Source: Echria macrotheca (taxonomy: Eukaryota; Ascomycota; Sordariomycetes; Sordariales; Schizotheciaceae). Taken from it: a stretch of DNA of 64,000 bases. This document shows positions 1 through 11,830 of this stretch, piece by piece. Location of the stretch: the NCBI GenBank assembly GCA_030411725.1, contig MU839855.1, positions 1 through 64,000 of the forward strand, written 5' to 3'. A model generated the notes under the pieces. It ran no database searches. It saw only the letters and a list, made by a program, of their open reading frames with translations, and was not told the DNA's origin. Position 1 is the stretch's first letter. Every line of letters begins with the position of its first letter. A program made the position numbers and the translations under genes.

Positions 1-95
1 ACCCTAACCCTAACCCTAACCCTAACCCTAACCCTAACCCTAACCCTAACCCTAACCCTAACCCTAACCCTAACCCTAACCCTAACCCTAACCCT
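1..95. repeat. Telomere repeat array (CCCTAA)n
   Basis: About 15.7 perfect tandem copies of CCCTAA begin at the first base and end in a degenerate unit (CCCTTACGG) at 92-100. The C-rich strand reading 5' to 3' from the first base means this is the left end of a chromosome, with the rest of the window running inward. TTAGGG telomeres are usual for filamentous ascomycetes. Confidence 0.97.
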
Positions 96-1000
96 TACGG
101 CAAAGTTAAAAGAAATGTTGGTAGGAAATACTAGAACGTTATAAATCTAGTAATAAATAACTTAGCTTAGATTTTATATTACCTTTTTTACCCCTAGTTT
201 TTTTAATTATAAATTATATAGTAGTATAATTAGATATTCTAACATTATTAATTTATTAGTTTTTTATATATAATATAAAAGTAGGTTTCTTTACTTAATA
301 TATAATATAATTATAGTTAAAATACTTTAAACTATCGTTATATAGCCCTTTTAAATTTAAAAAAACTGGAATTAAATTAATAGGAAGATAAAAATCGTTA
401 AAATCTTTTTCGTTCTATAGCTACGTAGTATTTCGTTATTAAATACTTTTAATAATAGCTTTACGATTTAAAACCTAAATATCCTTATACTTAGCTTTAA
501 AATAACTTTTAACCTTTTTACAATAACCCTATATTTATAAGGTTTACAAATTAAAAGCTTATACTTTAGCAATAGGGTAAATAGATCTATAATATTAAGT
601 AGTATATAGGTTTACTTATCGTTAAATTTTAACGCTTACCGTACGTTAATTTAATAGTTGTAAAGCTTTATAATAGAAACTAATTAACGATAATAGGTAA
701 AAAGTTGTATAAATAGCTTAAATTAATTAACTTTGCTCCGTAAGAGAAATCTAGGGTTAGTTATAAAGTTAGTTATAATGTCGGTTATAATAACAGCTAT
801 TATTTTTTGTTGTAGGTTTAGTTGCTGTACTAACTATAGTTTATTATATCGAACCGTTTTATCCTTTTTACTTAGCTAGCTTATGCTAGTTAGCTTATAC
901 TTTAGAAGGCTAGCTTGTACGCTAGATAGCTTGTGCCTAGTAGAAGGCTCTGATTGGCCAGGTCAGCTCTTGGCTCCTTACCCCTCCAGAAACCACCCTA
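96..1000. other. AT-rich, RIP-like subtelomeric DNA without intact genes
   Basis: Very AT-rich (TTAATA, TATATA, TTTAAA throughout) with no ORF of note; this looks like repeat DNA after repeat-induced C-to-T mutation. On the minus strand around 425-600 a frame shows a short LLICKP-like string followed by basic helix-like sequence. It weakly resembles the zinc-finger region of fungal DUF3505/OrsD-like proteins, but this is a guess. At 880-960 short direct repeats of the form TAGCTTRT(G/A)C recur five or so times. Composition returns to normal near 950. Confidence 0.6.
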
Positions 1001-1190
1001 AGTCTTCCAACCTTTGCATCTAGCCCCTAAGTGGTCCTATAAGACCGTAATTATACGAGTGGAAAGCTCTAGATCTAAGGATTCCAGCTATATACTTTTT
1101 GTAAGTTTTAGTACACAAAAGGTTAAAGAATTTAACCCCTTAAAAAGCAATGAATTTGACCCCCTGCATATATGTGGGGCCATACATTTT

Positions 1191-2348
1191 TCAATGAATT
1201 TGACCCAAATTCATTGCAGAGTAGAGGTTAGATATTACAAAACCTATAGCTTGCCGCATCTCCGCCTCTGGCTTGAGAGGAATACAGTAATAAGAAATAA
1301 CGATCGAGTCGCACTGTGAATCTTGCGATGGATAGTCGAAACGATCGAGGAACGTTCGGGGAATAATAGCCTTGTAGAAATACAGGCGGCTCGGCGCAAC
1401 TCGTGCTTTCGTTGCAGGGAGAGCTAGAAGATGAACCTTAACGTTCCAGTTAGCCAAAGAGCAAGTGACAGATTAGAGTGACGAAAACCTTGTATTCCGG
1501 AGTCTTCTTGTGGTCTTCTATGTGGTGCCATCCTTGAGCCATGGCAATCAAGACGGCCGCGATATACGGATCCTCCGTCTCCTTTTTTGGTCGGAGTCGG
1601 CGGGTGTGTATTTGTTGAAGTCTCGCCATTGGCGGATTGGGCTTAGTTCGAGGGACGATTCTCCTGTTACGGCGTTGGGCGGTAGTCCCAAGGTCGAGAT
1701 AAGCAAGAGTGGGAGGGTCGGAGCTTGATGGTGAGCATGAGAACAGGCCGTCAGTTGGCAAAGTATCGACGACGCGTTGACCAAAGCGGAAGGACAGATC
1801 ACAACTGAAGGTTAAATTAGCCGCATCCATGACAGTTCACTCGCGACTTACCTGGAGGAGTGAATGCCGTGAGTTTGGAGAAGACACCCGATCAATGAAG
1901 CCTTCAGTTCCGATGAATATGCGTGACGTATATCATCTATCGAGGAAGTAATGGAGTCGGATGCGCACGCGTTGTCCGGCGTATGGCCTCCGGTGTTCCT
2001 CGTTCTGGATTCGCCTCTGACCGTTTTACGCAGGAATTTGCATCCTAGAAGCAGAAGGTGCTTTGAAGTCCACTGCAGGGGGTAGACAAACAAACGCACC
2101 CGATTGTTTTCGCGTAGAATACAGTTGATCGACGACGGCTCGGATGTTCGAGCGTCAACGGGGAACACCGACCGGGATGGCGAACAGAAATTGGGCGTAG
2201 AGAGGTGGTGATCATGTCGCGCTGGAAAAGCGTCCGCGTTCGTTTGAAGCGATTCCGACACTGGTGACTGAAATGGAGGGACATTGTCAGTCCTTTTTAC
2301 AGAAAAAGAATCGTTCGGTAGCAACTGGTGCGAAGCTGATACAGCCAT
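1191..2348 (-). CDS. Three-exon fungal protein of unknown function (head-to-head partner A)
   Basis: Exons 2348-1852, 1804-1489 and 1436-1191 join in frame to about 352 aa. Intron 1 (1805-1851, 47 nt) has GTAAGT and CTTCAG. Intron 2 (1437-1488, 52 nt) has GTTTTC, a GCTAAC branch and TTAAG. Splicing joins DPYIAAVLIAMAQ and PEYK to VHLLALPAT, LYFYKAIIP, FLDRFDYPS and ISYYCIPL. From memory this C-terminal pattern is like uncharacterised subtelomeric fungal proteins; no function can be given. The N-terminal third is Ser/Pro-rich and probably disordered. The start ATG at 2348 is chosen over one at 2483 because it opens the conserved-looking part and leaves a 266-bp shared promoter with the divergent gene at 2615. 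No internal stop is seen after splicing, so the gene may be functional despite lying 1.2 kb from the telomere. Confidence 0.66.
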
Positions 2349-2614
2349 GTTGACGCGAATGAATGTTTTGGTTTGAGATGCCGTTTTGTGACGCGCATCG
2401 GAAAGCGCAGGCAGCAACGTTATTCGCCCCTTTGCCCCACCACACCATGCAAGCCACAGTCGCAGCCAATGCACCAGCCACACCCCCTTTGCACCTCATT
2501 CGCGCCCAAGGGCCAACTCCGATGCTGCCCAACTTTGCCAAGGACGATACAAGTCTGACCTAGTATCCTCTTTTCATTTTTTCTCATATCGCCATCATCA
2601 TTTTTTTTTGGAAC

Positions 2615-3918
2615 ATGGAAAACAAAGTATACTCGGCGCAAGCTCCCAGCGAGCTCAGGACCTGGTCCAAAGACCTTGGAGACATCCAAGTCATTTTACA
2701 GCTGAACAAAAAGGAGATGACGAGCTCCGCTAGTAAATGGACGTCTCGACACCTCGTTGCCTACCGGCTTCTAACCCGACCGCAAGCGCCATTTCTACCG
2801 ATTTTAGAGGTCATTCATCAGAAGCAGTGTCCCATATGTTCACAGGAACCATCTCCGCAGGTGCTCGACCACACCAGTCTCGCTGTTATCATCGGGGAGA
2901 CTCCGCCGAATCTCTGCAAGAAGACGGAAGGCGAGCTCATGCGATTACCTGGTGGGTTCTTCTGGGCAGCACTTGCGCGGGCCACTCGTCCCGAACTTGT
3001 TGACCAGGCGAGAACGCACCCGCAGCGCGAGAGAAGACAGGTGCAACGGGAGGGCTACATCAATTCCGGGAACGCAATTCCTGGGTCCTCCTCGCCGATA
3101 CAACGCTCTTCTTCTGAATTCGAAGCCGACATGGATCTCGACGAAGATGTGCACGAGGAGCGAAGGACCAAACCCGAAGAAGTGACGGTTCACCTTGTGA
3201 CTTCTTTCCTGCAATATGCACTGAGCCTTTGCCTCTTACAGCAAACTTCAGGGAAAACAGAAGTGCGACCACGGATAGAGCGGAAGAAGACCACGGCTTA
3301 CATATCCAACAATATTCCTGTTACCGCCGAAGATGATGGAGGGATTTGCCTGATGCGCCAGACCGGGCTTGGGTGGAAAGTTAATCACCCATACTTGGCC
3401 CTACTTGAGGCCAAGAGGGCGTTCAAGTACATTCATGTCGAAGAGAGAACGGGAAGTTACATTCCTTCCGTGTCGAATGAACATCTAGCGCAATACCTCG
3501 GCGAGGCAGTGATTACGTGGAAGGGAAATCAAGAATACCTGGGAAAAGAGTAAGGTACCGCGCGAATCTTCCTAAAGTCAGCCGCTAATAACACTTTAGT
3601 GTTTTCCTCATTGCTGCAACCAACGTTTTCGTCCGCATTATCCACTTCGAGTTTGGTCATGGTTACATGGAGTACCTCGATGCATTGGACGAAAAGACCC
3701 AAATAAACATTGCCAACGACGATGAGAACGATGCATTCGTCTATATGCACAGCACGAGGTGGCTTAACCTTCAGACTCAAGACGAAAGGCGAATCGCACT
3801 TTGTCACATTCTGGCGTTGTTGAGATGGCATGATGCCGAAGGTATTCGCGACGACACCGAGGATTCCGAACTTGGAGACAATAGCGATTATGGTGATTCC
3901 ATGGATATTAAGGAGTAA
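2615..3918 (+). CDS. Three-exon protein with possible PD-(D/E)XK nuclease-like core (head-to-head partner B)
   Basis: Exons 2615-3181, 3242-3549 and 3600-3918 give about 397 aa. The second intron (3550-3599; GTAAGG, CTAATAAC, TTTAG) restores the frame from GNQEYLGK to VFLIAATNVFVRIIHFEFG. The first (3182-3241, 60 nt) is in frame and could be retained, but it encodes an odd hydrophobic stretch and has good splice signals. The core reads PYLALLEAKRAF, then LAQYLGEAVITW: an E-x-K on a predicted beta strand followed by Q in a helix, as in PD-(D/E)XK nucleases. The acidic residue of motif II is not certain, so the fold assignment is inference. The C-terminus is acidic (EDSELGDNSDYGDSMD). A later start, Met35 at 2717, is possible. 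It shares a short divergent promoter with the gene on the minus strand. Confidence 0.7.
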
Positions 3919-4190
3919 GCGCAGGCTGTTATCTCTTGTAATCGACGCGGAGTTGGAGTCAGAAAACTGTTTTTTCTTTATTTTTTTCTTGTTTTCTTGT
4001 CTTCTTTGTTTTAGATGGAAAGTAAAGAGGATTACTTCCCGGATGACACTGTTTAGAGCGCTGCGGGCCAGTTTGTAAAGGAGATAGGATCATGCAGTAA
4101 GCGAGATGTTTTGTGTGAAGTAACCGTTATTGAAAACGAGCTGGCATATGCCCAGCAAGAGAGGTCGAGACCTCTGACTTATCTGTCATG

Positions 4191-7100
4191 CTACGGTCGA
4201 CGAGTACGCTCCTTGGGTTTACTATGTTGTGAGGTAGTGTGACCATGCCCCTGATGCCATCGCTCTAACCGAAGTCTATGGCCTACAGGCCGAATCTCTC
4301 GGCCAGGGCAAGTCTGCTCTGCCTCCCGCTCGGATCTGGAGCTAGAATTATACATGGTCCAGTTTGTCTGGTCAGCCTTTACGTGTATGTCACGAGAATA
4401 CCCCGACAAGTAACAGTAAGGTAACCAAACGTCTTCGCGCCGGCTGTCGACTACCATGACGGGCGGGGTTGAGTCGCAGTTGGCGGACGAGCGCGGTCTA
4501 CCCATCCGTGTTCGAGAAGCGGAGGTACAACGTCGAAATGTCCTTGGATCATGCCATGATACAGTGGTGTCAATCTGCTGTGGTCGAGTAAGTCGGAGTC
4601 GATACGACTCTTCCTCACGGTGAACCGGAGGTCCTGGGCCCATCCTCGACCCATGGTCCAGAACCGCATGGGTCAGAACCGGTCGCGGTCGGTCCTTTGA
4701 CCGAACTCGGGCGTCGTGTCGAGGCAGCTTGGCAATATCGCTATGACTGCCCGCTGCGGCCCTGGAATGAGGCGCGTGGCGCCAGTATTGTCATGCGACT
4801 TGGGGTTCAAACCCTAGGTGCGCGAGTTGTGCCGCTCTGGACCAGGAATTTGATGAGGTTGAAATGGCCTTGGGGGAAGACTGCTACGCAGAAGGGTGTG
4901 CGTCTTTTGCAATCTTCGACACCCAAGCGACGGCAAGTGCGGTGCAGGAATGCCCTGGCTCGAGAAGACTCTGGAAGGCAGCGAGGTCGCTGGCGGCTGG
5001 AGTGACGCACCAAGATGTTCTCCGAAACGGAGTTCATGAGCTATGGCATGTGCTGAGCCTGGACTTCTGCAAGCTCTCCCGGTCATCAGTAGGCTTTCCA
5101 TTCTTTTTTTGCAGGGTAATGTCTTCCCTGTTTTGGGCATCAATTAGTTGGTAGGTACCCGGCTTAGGTAATCGATTCGTGTTGTTCGGAAGATGATGAG
5201 CCCTGGGGAGGCTGACCGATGCCAAGCTTTCGCAATATCTGGTCTCGGGCATGCAGAGCCAGTGGTGCGTTCTGACCTGAAGGGAATGTCGAGGTATAGA
5301 GAAGGCCGAATTTCAGTGGAAGTGAGGTTGAGGTACGACCAGGAGCAAGAGAATAAGCCCCTGGTAGTCTTCCATGTTCCTAGCTCAACGGCAGTTCGAT
5401 CCATCAACCTGAAGTTCGGCAGATCAGACGCGCCTTACCAGGTGGAAAAAGGATTCCTAGACTTCCCCGGCTTCGTGCATGTAACCCGTGCCATGTGCCC
5501 TTCTACGCGAATTCAAGTCTCTCATGTGAATGGAAGCCGTGTCCATCGCTGGCACCATGTCGGTCGAGCGGTAGACGGCACAGGATTGTCTAACCATACC
5601 GCAGTCGCATTTCTATCGACCACCATCTCTACTAGCAGCCGCACTACTTCCTTATACCCGTTGTTAGCTCCGAGAAATAGTGCTGTCTGTCCACCACCTC
5701 GCCCCCTGCTTATCTGGATCTTGGTGCCTGCACCTCCTGTGATGCATAGTGGATACAGAGCGTTATTAGCCTGCTGCGTCTCTGGAGTTGTAGTATAAGC
5801 CAGCCAACTCTTAACAACGAAACGCTAACCCCTTGGGGCTGTCAGACGGAAGTGCGGCGGACTGACTTTTGGCGCTCTCCAAATACTCCTCAGCCGAGAA
5901 GTTGCTAAGAAAGATTTCCTCAATCTGCCGTATCTGACTGACCTTGTCGTCTCGTCGGACACTCACAACGTGATAATCCATGCCCCAAATTGTGACAAGC
6001 CCATCGAGGATGAGTCTGATCCAAGAGGTGTCGCTGAATCGGTCCTCGGTCAAAAGGGTCACGGCAATGTCGTCCTCTCCGTCCAGAAATGCAGGATGGG
6101 GGGAGTCAAATGCAGCGATTTCGGCGGCTTCCCATATCATCAGGGGGCTCTTAGAGTGGGCGAGCCACCTAGGTAAGAATAGTAATCGCTTCCAATGGAT
6201 AGTTTGCATCGATCATATTCAGCATGCACCCTATGTCTGCTCCAAGCCCCCTGGGAGAACTTTGAGGGCTCTTTCCACCTCTTTGGGTCGCGGCTTTCCT
6301 GGGAGGTCTCCGAGCTGGAGATCAACCCAGCGGAAAACACCGTCAACGAGCCTAATGAGATAATCGGTCACCCTTATATTCTTCCACTTATCGTATGAAA
6401 GCTGGGGAATGCAGTCTTGTAGATCCGTCCGGATGTCGTCGTTGACGTTTCCGATTTCGAAGGGCACTGGCACTATGAACTGCTAGCCCGCCACGTTGAC
6501 GACATGGAGTACGAACTTTGCGCGAAGCCAGAGGATAGAATTTTCGCGTTTTTTCAATGCCTTGAACCGCCCGTCTAGAGACCAGTTGCCCGTGGGCTTT
6601 GTCGTGCGATACTGGCGTGCAATGTTGTGAGACACCTGCAGATCAGTGCATGATAACCGGCCGAGATACTTTTCATTCAGTTAACCCGTGATAAGCTCTT
6701 CTAGAATTCAGCTACAGATTAACTTCTCCAGCATGACCACTCCCCTAGAGGAACGTACAGTTTACCGGAGCCGTTGGATGAAACGAATTTCTCAATTGTT
6801 TCCTTCACTCAAACATCTCCCTGGTTCTTCTCCGTCGCCACATCAACCTGTCCAACTTGTGCCTGTCTAGGACAACGCCCCTGAGGCCCTTGTCGACATC
6901 GAACCTGAAGTAATGGCCACCAACACCGAGCTATCTGTCTATTGTTGAAAAATTGCTCTTCAGTCTGCTTCGTCTCGGTTGCGATAGCCTTGAGCATTTC
7001 GATCACCTCCTTTACGTTGTCGCCAATGTCGTGAAGGTCAGGAACCACGGTCCCAATACTCACTAAACTCTGGTTTGTGGATTCCAAACCCGTACAGATC

Positions 7101-7285
7101 AACTTTGCTTCGTCCAGTACAACCTCCACTGGATTTGTTATAGTCCGTAACTCCAACGAAATTGCGCTGTGTGCCAATCTGGACGCGTCTCATCTGGATA
7201 GGGACGAAGAACGACGCGGCGACCGAAGTGGCTCGCGCGCCCTCCCGGATTGTGCAGTCCCGGATAGACAGGGGATCCGCCTCGC
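4191..7285 (-). pseudogene. Decayed NLR gene (helical N-terminus, NACHT, winged helix, ankyrin repeats)
   Basis: Fragments of one STAND/NLR gene lie in order on the minus strand but in different frames with stops. Near 7270 there is ADPLSI, the usual start of fungal NLRs, then a helical N-terminal region (7177-6900). A stretch at 6610-6490 reads TGNWSLDGRFKALKK, ENSILWL, then a stop. That is the strand leading into the NACHT P-loop, but the GxxGxGK(S/T) motif is missing. At 6473-6231 KWKN, DGVFRWVDLQL and KEVERALKVLPGGLEQT follow. At 6190-5900 a winged-helix region reads RWLAHSKSPLMIWEAAEIAAFD and FLSNFSAEEYL. Ankyrin-like units lie near 5720-5630 (QTALFLGANNGYKEVVRLLV), 4935-4830 (KRRTPFCVAVFPQGHFNLIK) and 4600-4510 (SRLTPLYHGMIQGHFDVV). 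Known NLRs of this build act in allorecognition; this copy cannot make a full protein. Confidence 0.75.
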
Positions 7286-7289
7286 CGTC

Positions 7290-9016
7290 GGTATCATAGA
7301 AGCGAAGCAGAGTGGGCGTGTTCAGGCTTTTGGTGAAGGCACATACAAAGGTAAAGAGTAAAACTAGTTCTGTCAGCAATAGCAAAAAGAAGAGGAGCAT
7401 CGCCTTTCATATTACACACGTAAGCTCTACATGTCATTTCCCGGTGACCATGCCTGGCGCGCTTGTTGTCTTCGCTTGAACTCGGTGATAAGAACATCGC
7501 TGTTGTAGGTGCCTTTTGCCTGCAAATGGTCCTTTGCCTTACCTGCCAAAGAGGTTTAGTTTGGATAGACACTCGGGCTGGAAGGCAGTGGGCGAGAGCT
7601 AAATATATTGTTTGATACATGCATCGACGTCCATACGCAGTCGGCCTAGCATCAGCGTGATGAGGCTGCGGCATGGTAAGCAAAGAGGTTAATGTGCCCA
7701 TTTTTCCGGGACTATCCTCGGAAAATCTCACGCTCCGGTACTGGGTCCTAAGATGAGTTGGAAGTACTGGCATGGTTTCAAAGGCTTTGCAGATCTGGGC
7801 TGACTCCCTTCATTAGATACTTCAGTATAATGTGTATAATCAGTGATGGGGGCCCCAAAACTCTGCCTCCATCTGCGAGAGGTCAGTTTGCGTCGTTATC
7901 CGCGGTTTTTGACGGTACAAACCAAGCTAGAGGAGTTTCAGAGATGCATGTTCGCCTGATGTCGTGTTTGAAGATGCCATGGCCGTCGCCAAACTTCCGG
8001 GCAGTCCAAAAATGCAGTTAGATTACTATTACTAGATACCAGCCCTTGGGTTTCCACTGCAGGGACTACTTGCTAGAGCTTAGGAGGAAAGTTGGCAATC
8101 CGACACTCTCTGATTCTCTCCAGTCTGCTTCCACACCCCGCATTGATCAGCCGATAGGTTCTGGTAGGTTGATTATGCAAATTTTCCTTGGTTAGACTAG
8201 TCATGCAACGGTGACAATATTGACGGATGGCGGTTTGAGACCGTTCGCGGAGAAAAGGGGTAAAACTGAAAGTTACAGCCACCACCAACGGGTATCCCAG
8301 CTTCCCGGCCGCAAAACCCGGGCTGGACACAGAGCCCGCGGCATGTTGCAACACTGAATGGCTTGCAAGGACGTAAGAATGCTTTGAAAGCAATTCTCTG
8401 TTGCCCACTCGCCAGATTCAATTGCTGTGTCTCTCGAATCCGCCGGCAACACGCCGAGGGCGGCAGTGCGTAGTCAAAGAACCCATCGTCGGCCTCCTCT
8501 CCTGCCAGAAGATCTCAGCACTGCCGTCTTCCAAAAAGGCTCTGCGTACAAGGAGTTCGCATACAACGAAGCCACTACCAAGCCGTAACTCGTGTCACTT
8601 GTGAAATAATTTCAGGCCTTCCGAACTGACTCAGCATTAGTCCGGGACCGGACGTTTTTAGTTAAAGCTCCGTCTTGGCTGTCCCAATCAATCGTCAGTG
8701 GTGTATAGATACGTCGGGTACCGGATTAAAACTCGGTAGCCACGAGGCCCGGCTCCATCTCTACATCCTATCCTAAATCTAGCTCTGATCCCGGATTGTT
8801 GGTCTCGGTCCAGCGCCGGCTCGAGACCTGGTTCCGGCTTAACTAAAGATGTAATTGGTTAACTAAAGCGTGAGTGGTTAACCCGGTTAAATACTTACGC
8901 TCTGCCTGGCTTATTTAGCTTGATGAAGACTGTGAGATACCTTTCTACCTTATGTCGAGGAGGGCTTTGAGTAGTAGTACTGTGCTGACTAGACGTCGCG
9001 ATCCTATATTTATCCA
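7290..9016. other. Gene-poor stretch, no supported gene
   Basis: Only short overlapping frames on both strands, none with recognisable motifs. Near 8836-8892 there is a short motif-rich patch, TAATTGGTTAACTAAAG then GTGGTTAACCCGGTTAAA, also found inverted near 20250. From about 8990 the sequence approaches the edge of the transposon that follows. Confidence 0.5.
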
Positions 9017-10865
9017 CCCCCTACTTTTATTTATGATCATTACTACTACCTCGGGCTATATAAATACATTTTTCCACTACACCCATAAAATCTTATACTA
9101 TAAATTAAAGTTTTTACATTTCTTTAGCCTTACGGAACCTTTATAAACTACTTACTAATATTTCCTTTACCTACTACCTAACAAATTCCGGGTTTTACTA
9201 ACTATCTCCCCTTTTTCGCTTTAAAAGCCTTATATTTACTTCCTAAGCTTTCAATATATCCTTAATACATATAAATCTATTTATAATAGCCTAAGCTACC
9301 TTTTTATGTATTTAAAGTCGCGATTTTGCAAAATTTAAGCATAAAAACTCGTTTTCAGCCCTTAAACTAGCAATCTCGTTAATATATATATTAAAGGTAT
9401 TACAAAACTTGTAAAAAAAGGTTTTAATTTCGCATTTATATAGGTTTAACTATTAATTAACACTTTTTAATACTATATAAATATCCTACTTACGTTAAAG
9501 GGTTTTTAACAATAAATATATAATAATAATAATAACCCAAATAGGAGAAATCCTAAAACGTAATAATAACCCCCTTTTTTTGATAAAGGTATTTAGATTT
9601 TTTAATACTATTACAGGGTTAAAAGGCTAAATACTAATCTTTTTAAAACCCAAAATAAAATTCCTAACCCTTATTCCCTTTTTGTATATTATCCTATAAG
9701 CTAATAGGAATTATTATCTATTAATAGGTATTAAGGCGCAATAAATTGTTAAAACTTAAATTTCTTAACCAAAATAATTTTTAATAGCTAAAAATACGCT
9801 ACGATCTAGCAGCTAAGTTTTATAAAAAATATAAGTAAATAGAAAAAAAAGTTAAACTTTATTATATTTAGCGATAAATCCAAAATTCTTAAGGGTATAG
9901 CTTAAATACTTATTAAATATAAAAAAGCGCTACTTATTTTTTTTTTCCAGCTTTATTTTTAATAAATATACCTTTTTTATCTATTTTATAACTATTTTAA
10001 TATTACTTTATTCCGTAAAACTGTAATTATATTTTTAAATTAGTAAAGTTTCCTTTAATTTAAAGTTTAAGAAAAACTATTAGCCTTATAGTAATACCCT
10101 TATAAAAATAATAACTAGCGTTAATTTTTAACTAATTATAATCTTATACTTAATTATAAAAACCTAGGTTATATTATTAAATTATTATATATATAGCCTA
10201 TTAGTTAAAAAGTTGCTTATAACCCTACTTATTTCTATTTTTATCTTTTATATATTATATTTGTTAATATTTACAATATTTTTTAGAAAAATCTTTTTTA
10301 ACTTAAGTTATATATATAAACATTTATAAAAATCTTTGTAAATTTTACGGGTAAAACCTTGTATTTAAACTGCTTTTAATAAGCGCCTTTGTTTAATATA
10401 AATATTAAAATTACGGTATAAAAAGCAATTAATTTATTATACCCTAAGGGGAATAAAATTATTTTTTTAATTAAAATTACTTACGTTATTTTAACTATAT
10501 AAGGTTACCTTAAAGCTCTTTTAATTACTTTCTTATCTTTATATTATTTAGTTAGGAACTATTTTTATATAGGTAATAGTTGTTAAATTGGAATTTTACT
10601 TTCCTTATAGCTTTTACTGCCGTAAAGTCGGTATTTAATAGTTGCGGTTAAAATTCCGTATTTTTTAACTGTTTCTTAACGAAATTTTCCGGTACGTACC
10701 TTATAAAGTACTAATTTAATCAATTCCTCGCGTAAAAAAGCCATATTGAAAATTTAAGTAAGATTAATTAAGAATTGGTAGAGTAGTTGTAAAAGGAAAA
10801 AGTTGAAGATAGAGGAGAAATTTCTGTTAGCGGTGAACAAAAGTGGGGGGTGAACAAAAGTGGGG
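9017..10865 (-). mobile_element. RIP-mutated pogo/Fot1-type (Tc1/mariner superfamily) DNA transposon
   Basis: The right end carries two tandem copies of GGTGAACAAAAGTGGGG (10832-10865). At the left end, 9017-9032 reads CCCCCTACTTTTATTT, the inverted complement of that unit with only C-to-T and G-to-A differences, as expected for RIP. The 1.85-kb length fits Fot/Pot elements. Reading the minus strand inward from about 10745, a frame starts MAFLREEL and continues KYGI, TIKYRLYG, then PLGYNKLIAFYT, interrupted by stops. This matches the HTH/CENP-B order of Fot transposases (YGIxxSTLxxRLxG, PLGxxWxxAFxxR). The interior is extremely AT-rich. The element is dead; RIP also explains why no long ORF remains. 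Confidence 0.75.
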
Positions 10866-11249
10866 TTATGACTTTTAGGAGGTAAACCTATTTCTGACTT
10901 ACAGATCCATCTTGAACTGCTTCGAGCTTAGCCGAATTCGCGCGTGATCCTTGTTGGCGGTTCCAATTCGTCTACTTCCTCTGCATAGTGCCCCGAGTTC
11001 TATAGTAGTTTCGTGATCTGGGCCCATTAACCACCAGAGATTGCTCACCAGCCCGTGAAGGTGCAGATTCCTGGTTGCTCTCGATTGCATCCGCCCGCTG
11101 GAATGGCGGATTGATCAGGTTGCAAAGGCAGTTGGGAGTGATTTCTCCACCGGTTATTTATTCAGTAGGCCCCTCCACCGGAGAGGAAAACCAAACCATG
11201 TCCGAATAACGATGGCCAAGCCTTGGAACGCGCGGGTTCTTTGCTTGCA

Positions 11250-11450
11250 CAGGTTTCAAATTAAGGTACCTATTCCGTACCCAATATGCTCGTTTGTGTC
11301 TCTTCGAGTAGGTCGTCCAGCAGCTTCAACATCCTTGCAAATGTTTGTGATGCGTCCAAAATGAGACGGGCGAAGATTGTGACCACTCTGAAGGTGGCTT
11401 GCGCCGGGCCAAGCAAGTGTTTAGCACCAATGTCAGACATAAGCTGCTAA
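11250..11450 (-). pseudogene. Short NLR N-terminal-domain relic
   Basis: On the minus strand a frame reads MSDIGAKHLLGPAQATFRVV then LILDASQTFARMLKLLDDLL before a stop. The amphipathic pattern resembles the helical domain that precedes NACHT in many fungal STAND proteins. No P-loop follows. It is a remnant at most, and the identification is by pattern only. Confidence 0.35.
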
Positions 11451-11775
11451 ATGGTGCTTGTCCAGTCTGCAGCTGAATCTTGACGACTTGGGCGTGTGCT
11501 ACAAGGATTCAAACGTGAAAAAACCGATCAGATGCCCGGGATGTATCTATTTCTCCGGCCACGGCTTAGTATGTGTAGTATGCGGAGTTCAGAAGCTGTA
11601 GCGAGAAATATCACACCACACCCAATGATGGATACCACAACCAGTGATGGCTGAATAAACAGATAAAGGATTACCTATGCATGACAAAGTTACATTGCCG
11701 GTCTGTTTGTTCTTCGATAATTGCTGCCACTCGAGCCTTTTTACCTCCGTCATCCCCGTTCTCTCATGTCTCCGA

Positions 11776-11830
11776 GGAGCTTGTGTCAAGTCCCACTTCG
11801 GATCCCCATCCCGAAGTGAACACAAGCTCC
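11776..11830. repeat. Nested inverted repeat (hairpin-forming)
   Basis: Outer arms GGAGCTTGTGT (11776-11786) and ACACAAGCTCC (11820-11830) pair perfectly over 11 bp. Inner arms CACTTCGG (11794-11801) and CCGAAGTG (11811-11818) pair over 8 bp around a 9-nt loop, with an asymmetric 7/1-nt bulge between stems. It does not match a tRNA or 5S rRNA. It could be a transposon end fragment or an extruding palindrome. Confidence 0.6.

Noticed and set aside
5193..5798. 201-codon plus-strand frame
   Set aside because: Shadow of the minus-strand NLR relic, whose ankyrin-like motifs lie in the opposite strand here.
9017..10865. LTR retrotransposon
   Set aside because: No long direct terminal repeats; ends are inverted and the frame order matches a Fot-type transposase.
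11776..11830. tRNA or 5S rRNA
   Set aside because: The hairpin lacks cloverleaf arms, anticodon loop and internal promoter boxes, and does not match 5S.
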